Assembly: GCF_021018805.1 (NCBI RefSeq) | Contig: NC_086257.1 | Location: 18,286,693-18,350,692 of the forward strand | Length of the DNA: 64,000 nt | Source of the DNA: Prinia subflava | Lineage: Eukaryota > Chordata > Aves > Passeriformes > Cisticolidae | Direction: 5' to 3' | Shown here: one piece after another, positions 9,030 to 21,400 of the stretch | Layout: each line of letters opens with the position of its first letter | Position numbering within the stretch: position 1 is the first letter of the stretch | The notes under the pieces: model-generated | What the model was told of the DNA's origin: nothing | Database searches by the model: none | Seen by the model: only the letters and a program-made list of their open reading frames with translations | Position numbers and translations under genes: made by a program

Positions 9030-9560
9030 CCCCAGCCAATATTTCTGCCCTGCCGTGCCCGCGGTGACTCCGCCACTGCCCAGCCCCAGCCCGTGCCCGG
9101 CTCCGCCGCGCCGGGGCTCCCGCGTTAACCTTGCCGGAGGGGCTGAGGTTCACCCACACGGGACAAGCCCTTCTTTCGCAGCCTGCCTCGCTGACAAGGG
9201 GGTTAAGGTTTAATATCTCCGGGGCCGGGCGGGGAGCACGGCAGAGCCCACGCGGGGTGAGGAGCGCGGATCTCCCGCGCCCCCCGAGCAGCGCCGCCGC
9301 CGCCTCGCCTGGGGTCCCCCGGGACCCCTCTCCTGGGAGAAGAGGCTTCCCAACCCACTTCCAGAAGTTCTCATCTTCTCGTTTCACTTTAGCAACGCTC
9401 ATGCTTTTTAACCCCGTGGTGCGGTGCCCGTGAGTGCTGCAGAGCTCCGGGAAGCCGGGACGCTCTTCCCACCACGCTGCAGCCTGAGCAGAGCGCTCGG
9501 CACACGCCGGCAGCAGCGCTGCTTTGGTTGCTGCCCCCGGCCCTCAGGGATGGGAAGGTA
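9030..9560. promoter_or_regulatory. CpG island 6
   Basis: This is the last GC- and CpG-rich island before the AT-rich desert, strongest at 9050-9130 and 9220-9330. Overlapping frames on both strands (8809-9402 minus, 9131-9433 plus) encode low-complexity or unrecognised peptide. The minus-strand frame also runs through the A20 tract, giving an artefactual poly-Phe stretch. Confidence 0.65.
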
Positions 9561-9716
9561 CAAAACCCATTTGCCCAAAAGCAAAGGAGCTGTAGCACAC
9601 GAGAGTGGCTCTCCAGAGCGGCAGGTTTGCAGGACAGGCCTTTTGCTGCCTGGAAACCTATGGAAGAACTTCAGATCTGCCTCCTAAAATTGCAGAGTTT
9701 TCTTCTGTTAAGTTTG

Positions 9717-9741
9717 TTTTTTCTTCTTTCTTTTCTTTCTT

Positions 9742-9783
<42 letters not shown>

Positions 9784-9784
9784 C
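9717..9784. repeat. 68-nt pyrimidine tract with T40
   Basis: A pure C/T stretch contains interrupted TTTC units and then 40 consecutive T at 9744-9783. It lies at the transition from the CpG-island cluster to AT-rich DNA. Simple repeat; length is likely polymorphic and hard to assemble. Confidence 0.95.
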
Positions 9785-10149
9785 ATGGTTGCTATGAGAG
9801 AGCCTGCTGATTTGTTGCCTCAACAGTTATTGTAAAAATTTTGCTATGGGTAACTGTGGTACTAAATATGCCTTTAGTGAAAGATGACCACTTGGTATAA
9901 GATAAATTTCTCCTGGGAAGAAAAGCAGAAAGTGCAGCACCAGTAATATTGTGTATTTTTTTCAAATATCTCTTGCACTTGATATTTTTATACATTCATC
10001 TCCTTAGATGTCAAATGTCTTTAGAACCAGTCATTTTTTTTACATACTAAAGATGAATTTATCAAATAAGTAACACTTGTTTGCAATAACTCTTACATTC
10101 CTGTGTATGTTATGCCTACATTACAAATATATATTGATTCTGAAGGTGT

Positions 10150-10370
10150 TTTGGTAAATGAAATTAAAACAAACATGCAATGAGCACACATGTGCACACA
10201 GTATGTACACACTTTACAGTGCACATCTCACACCCATGCACATATTATACATTGTACAAATAATAATATACAGTGTGGGGCCTGGCATACAACGCTGCTT
10301 ATTTATAGGAGTCAGGAACTCCCTTCACACATATTTCCACATGTTCACACTACATTTGCACGTGCTCTTA
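10150..10370. repeat. Degenerate CA/TG-rich patch
   Basis: Interrupted CACA, GTGCACA and ACATATT units recur through this interval, for example around 10185-10260 and 10325-10365. It looks like an old, decayed dinucleotide microsatellite and not a functional array. Confidence 0.5.
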
Positions 10371-10508
10371 CATCTTAAATATTGTGGGAAACGTAATTTT
10401 GAATGCTGAATTTTGACTATATCACCGTGGAGTAAAGTGACAATTCATAACCTGCAAGTAATTTCACAAAACTTACATTTTCATTGCATGCCTATTACTG
10501 CTGTGAGC

Positions 10509-10539
10509 AGACTGGAGCTGGACAGGAGAGCTCCAGTCT
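10509..10539. other. Perfect 11-bp stem, 9-nt loop inverted repeat
   Basis: The left arm AGACTGGAGCT (10509-10519) is exactly complementary to the right arm AGCTCCAGTCT (10529-10539), with a 9-nt spacer. No terminator or microRNA identity is implied. About 0.3 such perfect 11-bp stems with short loops would be expected by chance in 64 kb. Confidence 0.8.
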
Positions 10540-12865
10540 TGGCAGGAGGACCCCAGGGAAGTCCAGAGAGATCTTCACTTGCAATATTTTGACTGGCATA
10601 TTTTTTCATCATCATTCATTTAAGATATAAGGGGTGAATTTGGGGAAGTTGATTTCTTTCTCTGTTTCAATAAAGTTTCAAGCAGCCCATCACCACCTCA
10701 CAACAGCAACTATAACTTGCTGTGACTTACTGACTTTATGAGGTAAATTCAGTTTATTTAAAAACACCTCCACTTAGACTCTCAAAATATTTGCCTCCTG
10801 TTATTCTATTTTTTCTCCAATACCTGCTTTCACTCTGACCACCACAGAACTCAAGTCAACCAGGGTCCATAATGGGCCACAAGACCTGGTACTCAACACT
10901 TCTTCCTCCTAACAACACAGGCCCTAAGCAGGAATCCCCTGCACAATTCGAAACCCTCCACAGTATTACAGAGTAGCAATTCCAAGGTTCCTGACAGGTC
11001 AGGAAATCCAGGTTATTTGAAAGAACATTAATAAATGAGAATATGCAGAAAGGAGGAATAGTTATTTGCAGCAGGGAAAGGGCAAAACCCTCATACTGTA
11101 GCTGGCACTGAATTAAAAAGTATACAGAGGCTTAGATATCAACCACTTCTATCAAATGCAAGGCCCAGGAACCTAGGGGGAGTGAAGTGTGGAAGAACAG
11201 ATGCTTAGAAGGTAAAACACCCCAATTAACCTCATTATCTGTTACAAAACTGTACTGTTAATATTCTGTGTTTTTCCAAATCACTGTTGTTGTTGTTGAA
11301 GAGAGTCTGTTGACTAGCATGTGTTTGGCTGTAGTCTCCCAAAACAGCACTGCCCTTCTTAAGGTCAGGGGAATGTATCTTAAAACATTCATACATTTAA
11401 AAAATATGTATTGTCATTTTAATAGGCACTGTGGATAGTTTAATTTGTATCTGTATTAAATTAAACATATGGTGAACAGGGTATAATAGATTTTCTATAA
11501 TTTAGCTGCCAATGTGGCAACAGAAGCCAGTTACTCTCACCAGCAGACTTGTCAGTGGTTTGTTTACTAGCTTATTTGAATTAAAATAAAGCTTCGCTTC
11601 TGCTGACTGCACATCATTATCTATGAGACCATAATCCTGCTAGCAAATCCTATATCTTCCAGAACTGGCTCTTTTGTTTGGGATTACTGAGAGCTTAGCC
11701 TATAACAAAGAGGAATAAGGCATCCCTCTCATCCTCGTAATTAAGTGTGGGGAGTAATTTAGAAACAAACCCAGAAAGATGTACAATTTGGAGTTTTGCT
11801 TCTATACAGGATTGGGGAACAGAAGACAAACACTGATTATGTTAGCACAATATTTAAACTATTAAAATACTGCACAACAGGAATTCAGCTTTTAAAAAGA
11901 AATGGCAGCTATCAATAAAGTATTAAGTTGTTTTACTCTAGAGACATTTTTTATGCATCTGAAGGTATGCTGGCAAATTTGGGCGGAGCTTGGAGACGAT
12001 GATTTTAAATGTTTTTCTACATGCATACATTACCTATGTATCACTTCTATAAGGCCTTTATTTTTAATTTAAAGAGCATAATTTAATATATTAATCTTTA
12101 TTTGTTTTTAAATGTACCCCTTAAATGTTTTAAGCATTTCTGAGTAAAAATATTCTCTAGGAGTAAGAACATCTCTGGCAGCTGAACATGCTTGTTTAAG
12201 AGCTACATTTTGATACCACCAAGATTTATATTTTCCTTTGGGAAAACAAGTACCTTGAAGCTGTTAGCATTTTGCAGCCACCTTAGAAATGACCATAGCA
12301 TTCATCAAGAAAATAAAGAATATTTTAACATAGGTATTCTGAGGTCACTCTAAATTATATCAGCAGTCTTTTGACTTTGGTGCTCAAGCTGTATTCATGT
12401 AACCCAAATGTGTTTCTTCTCAAAACAAGAGTTATGCTATGTACAAGTAATAGAAATTAATAACTAGGTCACAAAAAATAGAGGCCTCAGGAGTATACAG
12501 ATACACAATATCTGTTTGCAGAGGGCTAATAAGGACAGGGGTTGATTTATGAAAGTCTTCGACATTAATTGTCACAGATGGGAATTCTGAGGACCTCTGT
12601 GAAACCAAATGAGGCCCTAGTGAATTATAAAGCAGGTCCTTAGACTTTAAAAACATTTAGGCAAAGTGACAGTTCAGAACATCTGTTAGCCTTCTGTCTG
12701 AGTATAAACTGGATGTCATGGAGTGCACAGCTGTAGGCATTTTCTGCCTCTTTTTGCCAACATCTGTCACAGCATTACAGTAATAAAGGTAATTATCAAC
12801 ACCTCATATAAACTGTTTGCTATTTTAATTTCTGAATAAGTAAAATTAGCATTATACCCTTTTGC

Positions 12866-12883
12866 AAAAAAAAAAAAAAAAAA
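12866..12883. repeat. A18 homopolymer
   Basis: Eighteen consecutive A residues in AT-rich intergenic DNA, with no element body recognised upstream. Confidence 0.9.
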
Positions 12884-15206
12884 TCCAGCCAGGGAAGAAT
12901 GCACATTCCCTTTTAAAGCTGAATGACAGATCTCATCATTTTAGGAGAGCTGAAATTCAGACAAAAATCTCTACTACAAATAAGGTCCTTAGGATACCAT
13001 AAAAGACTTAGGTGAGAACAAGTTTAAATATTCTCCTTTTCTCTCTCTGTCTCTTAAAAAAAGACATCTAAGTCTCATCTGTCATAAGCAAAGAAGATCA
13101 GTAACAAGAAAGGATAGGAAACCGTTAATCATGGATGTTTTTTTCCATGCACAAGCAGCTGTCAAATGATGTATGTTTTACCACAGTAACAAAGCCAAGG
13201 GCTCATCAGCACCGAGCAATTTTACTGTCAGCTGGTCATCCTTCTTCTCAGCAGTGACAGAGCAAGGGATCACCTTGCAGCAGTGCACAGGAGCTCGACC
13301 TCACCGGCTGAGGCTGAAGTGAGCAGGGAGGGAGCCCACAGGAGCTCCAGAAACAGAGGCGTGGGCCAGGGGTCCCCTGACAGCTGAGCTGGAAGGGGTA
13401 CACAGGAGGAGATGCTCCAAACAGATAAACCTTCAAAGCAGCTTTGCAAGACCACATTCAGTTAGCCCATCAAGAGATGGAAACCCCTGCCCAGTCCTGA
13501 GGATCATCTAGGCTGAAAAAGGGACCACGTCCTTTGGGTTCCTTACTTTTGGAGGTCCAGGTGATGCACTGTGTAAGAGCACGATTGGCAGAAGGCAATT
13601 TCTTATCATCTGTGATAATCAGGCTCCTGTGAGATGTTTCTAGCTGAGCACCAAGACCATCAGCCTTTGATAACAGTGTCTGACGTGGTGGTTGTCTTAA
13701 TGAAAGTGATTTCGTGAGGGCCTTTCAGTGTCTTTTAGAGCACAGGATAAAAAATGGTAGAACAACAAAGCAACTGTCGAACAACAGCGGTGGCAACGTG
13801 TCAGCCTGAGCCTGCAGGTATGAACTGGTGATAGAAAATAATCACGTGGCAAAGAGTTCTACAAAATTTCATGGAAGCAATGATCATCCCCAGCTCACAC
13901 TCATTTTGCTTTCACCACAAAAAGAATAGCACCTCTGCTAGAAGTTAATGTTTCAACATGGAAAAACTGAAAAAGTGCCGTTAGCTCCTTTTATAAAGGA
14001 GGCATATGGAACAAAGTGGTCACCAATATGCTATTTTTAGTGCCCAAACTACAGTCCAAAATATAATACCCAATTACTTGAGATATAGTGCTCTATACAC
14101 TCTCTGAACAACAATAGTGGACTGAGAAGCAAGAGAAAGCACCAGAATATGGTTTTGAAGTCATTCAGATTTCATGTATTTTATTTTTTTCTAAAAATAA
14201 AGGCTTTGAAAAGAGTTGTCCAGGCTGAAGGAGATGGGGGGAAGAGAAGAGCTGAAAGGGAGATGAGAGCATATGGAGGTTGAGAAAGAAGAGAGAGAGA
14301 CTTTGAGTGGAGGAAAAGACAGCTAGGGCACAGATAGCCAGAAATCTAGAGAAAAGAAAGACAAAATGCATCTGGGGTGCACAGCCAGAGAGAGCCACGC
14401 ACACAGCTGTACCTATGGGAAAGACCACAGTCATGACAAGCTATCCAGTGGGGACAATACAGGGTTTTACTAATTCTACCATTTCCCCTAATTTCCACTC
14501 TGCTGGGCTGTCAACTGTGGTGGCTGAGCTGCAGATGGATAAACTTTTTACCATCTCTGCTAGCAGTGCAGTAATTTTACTGAGGACACAGAGGACAACT
14601 CTGTGCCAGTAAGGTTTGTGGCTGATCCAGCAACTTTGGAAGGAGATGAACACATCCCTTAGCATTCTTATTTTCCCCTTCTCTGTCTCTTGCTGCCTCC
14701 TCAGCATTTATTACATGCCTCCTCATATTTTCCCCTTGTGCACAGTCAAAATTAGCCGAAATGGTGGATCTGTTCCCTGCAGTCTGAGGTCCACCCCTCT
14801 AACAAAGACAATTCAGTGGTGAGGATTGTTTTCACTATGGTCCTAAACCACTTGTGAGATGTTTGTAGGCTGAGACTATTTCTTTCAAGAGCTCCATCCC
14901 TCCTCTGAACAATTACTGCTCTGGCTTTTCTTGCTGACTGTAACACTGAGTCCAGGTGGATGTCAGGCAGGTTTTACCAAATTATAAGGTGCAGGATAAA
15001 CATTTTCCTCCTACTTTTGGTTTCAATGTTAAGATTCTCAAACATTTATTTTAACACTTGCATATAAAACTATCTTACATATTCCCATCACCCTACTCCC
15101 TAAATGCATTGTTCAAATGCCAAAGAGTATGTGAGCTATTGCAGATCACATAATAGATGCCTACACATTCACTATTCTAGTAATATTTATTATTGAAACA
15201 GACTGT

Positions 15207-15270
15207 TTTGTAAAGAGCTTTGAGATACCTAGGCCATGAAAAGTGTGATATAAAACAAAATGCTATTCAG
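15207..15270 (+). mobile_element. MIR-type SINE tail fragment (amniote)
   Basis: The stretch reads TTTGTAAAGAGCTTTGAGAT, then a diverged ATGAAAAGTGTGATATAAAA segment. This resembles the 3' tail shared by amniote MIR/CORE-type SINEs (GTAAAGNGCTTTGAGAT, then GATGAAANGCGCTATATAA). Only the tail is recognised; the tRNA-like head could not be found upstream. The fragment is old and heavily diverged. A RepeatMasker run would settle the family. Confidence 0.55.
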
Positions 15271-15933
15271 TTCAATAGATGTCTGATAAGAAAAGAACCC
15301 TAAAATTTGAACAGTTCCTCCTCCCCTTAATCAGCCCTAACAATGGTACCCCAGTCTTGGTGCTCCTGCACACAGCAATATCTGTCTTTTAAAGAGAGGA
15401 ATAGGAACGTGCCACTAAAAGAGAGTGCTCATTGGTAGAACATTGTTAGGTGCTTTATAATTGATAGTTTTCAGCATCAGCACAAAGGTAAGGGCTTTAG
15501 CCTTGAATACTACTTACTAACAATATACCCACATACAGAAAACTAGTGCTAAATGTATTTATTAAAATAAACGCTTTAAAATAGTCTGCTTTTCATACAA
15601 AGTAATTATCTTACACTATGTGTAAAAGGTACTTTTGTAATCAATGGTATACAACCAGCTTCAGATACAACCACACACACATCCCATTACACACGGTGAT
15701 GCTCATCAGATTGCATGGGACTGAATCATTTCATTATGTTCTGTAGCTTAATTCTTCAGTTCCCGTAGCTTCAGCTGGAATTCATCCAGATCAGCCCTGT
15801 TTCCTAAGATTAAATCAAAATACTTCAAGGCCACAACTAACAAGTAGCACAATCAGCTCTAAACATAGAATAAGGTGTTTCATACTTTTTAGAGGCTCAT
15901 AGTTCCTGTTATAATAGTGCCAAAGCAACAGGA

Positions 15934-15940
15934 TTTTTTT

Positions 15941-15983
<43 letters not shown>

Positions 15984-16004
15984 CTTTTCTTTTCTTTTCT
16001 TTTT
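15934..16004. repeat. T41 plus (TTTTC)n tract
   Basis: A pure pyrimidine stretch contains 41 uninterrupted T (15943-15983) followed by TTTTC-type units to 16004. Simple repeat; it explains the Lys-rich frame on the opposite strand. Confidence 0.95.
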
Positions 16005-18397
16005 GGCACTTCTAACCTATTAATTACTGAAGGACAAGAGAAATATTTTGTGGTTATGAGTGAGTTTTGTAGCAGTCAAAATAGACAGTAGCAGCCAGCT
16101 GGAGCATTTTAAAAGCTCTAAATTTTCACAAGTCCTGCCTAAGAAGATAACCACTAACAAGCTAATGTATTAATTTTCTTTTATTTTTTTTTTTTTTATC
16201 CATTGGATGTTCCAGCACAGTCAAGCAATAAAAGAAAAAGTAAAAACCAGAAAAAAATATAATATAGAAATAGGTCATTTATTTTCTACTGAACTGGGCA
16301 AAAATAATCTCACTAGTAGAATTAGATGAGTAATCATAAGGGTAAAATGTTTGAATTACTAAACATGTTTAGTTTAATTTGGTTATCTGTAGAATCCTAT
16401 CATCTCTTTTAATTAATTCATTTGCAACTATTTGGATGGCCATCAATTTATTCATAAAAATATTTGAGGGTTGCAGGTTATGCAAATTCTGTTGCTAATT
16501 AGTTAATGGCTGCATTCTCCCCGTCAGCGTCTGACGATCAGATACTTGTGCTTATAATTCTTACGCCTACAAACATTTTTTCATACAATGCACCAGAATA
16601 TTTCTGTACTTGCACCGAGTGGACAGCACTGATCTTGAGTGGCTTTTTCCCCCCAGGATCAGTGTTTCCATGGCGAGTCCTGTGGGGATCTATCTTGTCT
16701 TTTCTTCTCCGCAGTAGGCATTTAGGGATAACAAAATAGTTAGTGAAGAGGTATGTTCTCTGCTATTTTCAATAAGCTGATGACAGTCAACATTACAATC
16801 CAGACCCTCAAAGGCTCTGGGAAATCAAAGAGCCTTAGGCTCCTCAATACATTCATCCACACGAGCCTGCATCTCTCAAGTATCTGATTTATCCTTTTAA
16901 ATGTTCCACCTTGTGGGGACAGGGACACAGAGCAGACTTAAATGACCAAAGATCTCTGGATAAGATTGAAATGATGCTGGCTGATCATCAAATGGCAGTG
17001 ACACGACTTCTCTACCTTTGATTTTATCCTTCCTTTGTAATGCCCATGGACAATGTGGAGCTGTTGTTGGCCCTCACTGCTGCTGGGTGCACAGTGACAA
17101 TGTCCAGGACACTGCTTGGCATCCAGAGAAGGAAAAAGGAACTGTGCTGCTAATTCTAATTTTTAATTGGGATTCCCTTGAATACCCGCGGTAGCACTAC
17201 TCAGGTAGTGATAAAAGCTAAATTAGAAAACCAGAATCCTGTAGACTCATTTAGTCCTGTTATTATAAGATCCCAGGATCCTATCCAGCCTAATATTTAT
17301 AAATAGTTCCACCAGAAAAAAATCACTTATGAACTTCAGCATGTTGGTAACTGCTGGACTGCAGCCTTGGTGAGTCAATTCATTTTGTTAATACCGCTCC
17401 TCCAGTGCCAAATGCTGGAAATTTGTCTTTTTGTGTCCTTTTTCTACATTTACTCATGCTTTACTCATACTAAATATCATGATATCATTTAAGATGCTCC
17501 AATTATTGAAAAAATAATCCAAGTGAAAAGTCCTTTGCAGCACACATCGTCTCCTCATCCTATTGCCATTAAAATGTTCAATTTTCAGAGTACCAAGCAT
17601 AATTTTCCTTACACTCTTTTTTCGATATCTTGTTATATTTCCATTAGAACTCTGGAAAAGGATGTATTTCAGTGGATGATAACCAAGATTATAATATTTA
17701 ATAGATGCAGCAGCTATTCTACATTTCAGAATGACTAAATTCAGTCCTACTAAGAAGCAGAAGTTTCACATTTCTTTTAATCAGGACACTTATTGCAGAT
17801 TAACTAACACATTACTTTTCTTTAAAGAAAGTAAGAAAGAGCTCTTTTTTTTTTGATTCTAAGCATTCCATGTAATTAAGGATGCAAATTATAAACAAAA
17901 TGATACATGCACACACATAGATTGGAAAAAGCCACTTAAATGGCCAAATCACAGAAACCCTCATATGAGCTAATTTACTCTCACTTCCTGCTTTAAAATA
18001 GCACAGAAATGGGGGTGGCCTATTGGGGAGAGTGAATAACAATTTATTTCCAGTGTGTATAAGCCAGCTTAGCAGATTCAGGATGGTAACCAGACTTTTC
18101 CAGTACCTTCCATGGACTTTCATAGCTTTATTTTGTGTGATTGCAGGTTGGAATAGCACAAGATCTGACTGCATGAAATCTGATATCAGAAGAATGGGGC
18201 ACCATGGCTGCATCCACCCCTGCAGCCTCCTTCAGCAGGAAAGGCCAATGCAAGGGTACAGCAGAACTGCAGGGCAGAGAGCAGAAAGAGGCAATTCCCT
18301 GCCATGTTCACCCCATGTCCAGCCACCTGAAGATCAGGAACTTTCTGAGTCTAGGACATATTTTAATAGGATTTTGATTTTTTTCATTCCTTTATTT

Positions 18398-18433
<36 letters not shown>

Positions 18434-21400
18434 TCTAATCATGTAAGCATTACCAAAATTCCACGGCAATGAGTTTCACAGATGAATTGTGGACAATGTG
18501 GAAATACCACTACTCTGTTTTTAATCCTCTGCCTAATGATTTTCTTTGCTGCCCTCATTCCTTGCTCTGGCTTTTGCTGATTCAGCTTAGGAGATTTCTG
18601 TCACCATTTTTTCTCAGCTTCTTCCCATTGGAAGTTCCCATTTCAACAAATCTTCATGTATACTCTGTGAACAGGTTCCATTAAAATTGTCTAGTTTATC
18701 TAGGAAATGTTCATACGCAATTTCTATTGTTTGTTTAGTTTTTGATTCATTTTTCCTTTGATTGTTTGCTTTAATTACATTTTTGTTTAACCACATTCAT
18801 TGTTTGCTGACAGAACACAAAGGTGCAGCTGCCATGAATGATTAGGGAAGAAAAAGAAGGGACAAGTGACAGGGACAAGGAGTGGTTGGTAACTTTTCAT
18901 CCAGATCAGCAACGTACTCTTAACAGGAATTCCCATGACTGCTCTCCAACAGGTGGGAATTTGCACCGAAACCCACTGGGATGGAAAAAGGAAAAGTTGG
19001 AAAGAGCATGACAAACCTGTCCCAGCCTGGCAGGAGGGTTATGATGTGACTCTTCCTCCACAGATGGTCTTCAGCCCTTCTTTACTAGTAAATGGAAACT
19101 GCTCACCTATCCTGGCCTCTGCTTTTGCTATTTTTAATAGATTTTGAGTTACTCATCTTATTTTTGATCTTTTTTTTCTCTTTTTAAATACCAGGATTTT
19201 AATCCAGAATTATCTCCACAGGCTGCAGTTACTTCCTAGCCAAAAAATGATAATAAATAATAGTTTACTTGCCATTGGAAAGGAAGGGTTTGTGTGCCTG
19301 CAATAAACAAGGTGACAGAAATACCCTATGGAATCCTAACTGCCTGTCTGCTTCAGGTAACAACACCATCCAGACACCTTCCAGTTTTTTCCATCAAAAA
19401 ATGAAACAGAGGTACTGCAAAATTTATTTCAGCTGTAGACAGAACAGTTCCCACTGGACTTAGCTCAGAGCTCAATGTTCCCCTCAGTGGACTTGACCTT
19501 CTGAGCTCTGAGGGTGTCACGGAAAGCTCTTTGCCCAGGGCACGGGGTATTGCAGGAGCTGCTCTGCAAATTGTCAGATCCTTGTTCCAAATTATCCAAA
19601 GCTTGCCAGGCCTTGGGGATATCGTATCATCCATCTTTGCTTCATCATCTATTCAAACTTTTGGGAACAGTGCAGGAGAATTACTTTCGTTTCTGGGTAA
19701 CAGAGTGTCTGGCTTGGATTTCACTTCTATTTATGGCTGGTATTCATGTAATCATTTGAATTTTTAGATGAGAAGATGTTGCAGGATTTATAATTTGTCA
19801 GTGAATGAGTATTTTATAAAGATTGGGACAGACATCTGATATTCAAAAAAACACCAAAACCACTTTTACTTGTTGGAATGACAAAGGCACTGACTAATTT
19901 AGCAACATTTTCTCCAGTCTTTCCTCAGAAAGTACTTTGTCATTTTTTTCTTACTCTCAGGTTTCATCCCGTGAGTTGGTGTTCCTCCTGCCAGCATCTG
20001 CTGGCACATAAATGATCCTAAACCAAGATGATCTGCAAGTTGGAAACAATATTAGGACACTTATTTTTACATAATTTTGAATAAAAAGTTAGCTGTGTCT
20101 ACCTTGAGGCATTTGGACACTATAAGTCAAATTAAGCAAAAAGGTGAACTCAAATTTAGATCATTAGTTAAAGTAAATAAATTCCTGCAAAATAACTTTT
20201 ATTCAGAATAAACTGGCTTTTCTTTGTCTGCTGTCCCACTGAGTTAGTTACTTTTTCTAATAAATCTTGTTTTTGTTTAGCTGCTCAGTCCCCAGAGCAG
20301 CAGGGTGTGTTGTTTGTCCCCAGCACTGCAGTGACACCTCTGCATCAGAGCTTGCCTGAGTACCTGACTAAACACCCTGATTTTTTTCACTGGCAAAATA
20401 TAAGGAGCCTGCAAGGGAAAGGAAGAATAAAGGTGCTTTCTTGCTATGTTTAACAATTAATTTGATTGCTTTCATTAGCCACTGTTGTTCACTCAATGGA
20501 AGTTGTGCATACCCAGTGGTGTTCAGTAGATACTGCAGTGGTATAAGGTACAGGAGGCTGGGGGAGCTGGCCTGTGCAGATTCCCTTTCTGCAGAAGGGC
20601 AGCAGGGCTGTGCAGGCAGCAAAGTGAAAGTTCATTTGTCCCCTTCCCAGCACCAGCAGCAGAAATTAAAAGAAATGAGAAGAGTTGGCAAAGACACTGT
20701 CCTCCAGGGAAGTTTGCAGTCTCGCAGCCTGGCAGAACTGGAGGGCAGCTTTACAGTCCCTGCCCTCTTTTCTCAGCCCATGCAGAGTCAGAAGCCAACC
20801 ACAGCTCCATCCAGCCAAGGGAGCAGCTTTGGTGCTGCATCACTTTTTCTAGTAATGTATTCAAATCTGTAAAAACAAAACTCAATGCCACAGTTTCAGG
20901 GTTTTTAAAGAGGTTTCAGTGTTGCTAACATCTCATTTTTATGACCAACACTGTTGTTTGAAAGTACCAGAACTGAAATGAAAAATTATTCCTACTTAAT
21001 ATGTGAAATATGAAAAATACTTCTATTTTTGTCATAAATCTCCCAAATTAAAACACTGTATCATTAAAAAGGTTTGTTTTCCTTAGTCTGGACACACAAG
21101 TAGGAATTTAATGATAATGGAATACAGCTGTCCTGTTAAGTCCCATATTTGTTCTTGATCTTTGATCCAAGCACAATGTATGTTTTGAGCATAACTACAT
21201 CTAATATTTCTTTATAATGTGATTCTCCATTAATTTTGAAGAAACTTTTTTACATACAACGTACTCCAAACTTCTGCCACTTTTATTTATTTATATCCTC
21301 ACTCTTAAAAGATTTATCCTTTAAATTGAAAAGGTGGGTACTATTAAACGAGATCCTTGGAAATTTTCACATAAGATAGACTAATCCTTGGGAAGAATCC

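Larger units (their letters stand above)
9785..15206. other. AT-rich gene-poor DNA
   Basis: No supportable gene. The interval holds a degenerate CA/TG-rich patch (about 10150-10370), an 11-bp-stem hairpin (10509-10539), a short GTT repeat near 11287 and an A18 run (12866-12883). A purine-rich patch lies at about 14210-14350. The stretch about 11480-11720 is repeat-free and motif-rich, a weak candidate for a distal conserved element. All open frames are short and overlap one another. Confidence 0.4.

Noticed and set aside
8809..9402. 197-codon minus-strand frame at CpG island 6
   Set aside because: Runs through the A20 tract as poly-Phe and through CpG-rich sequence; no recognised domain. A short N-terminal part of normal composition is not enough to call a gene.
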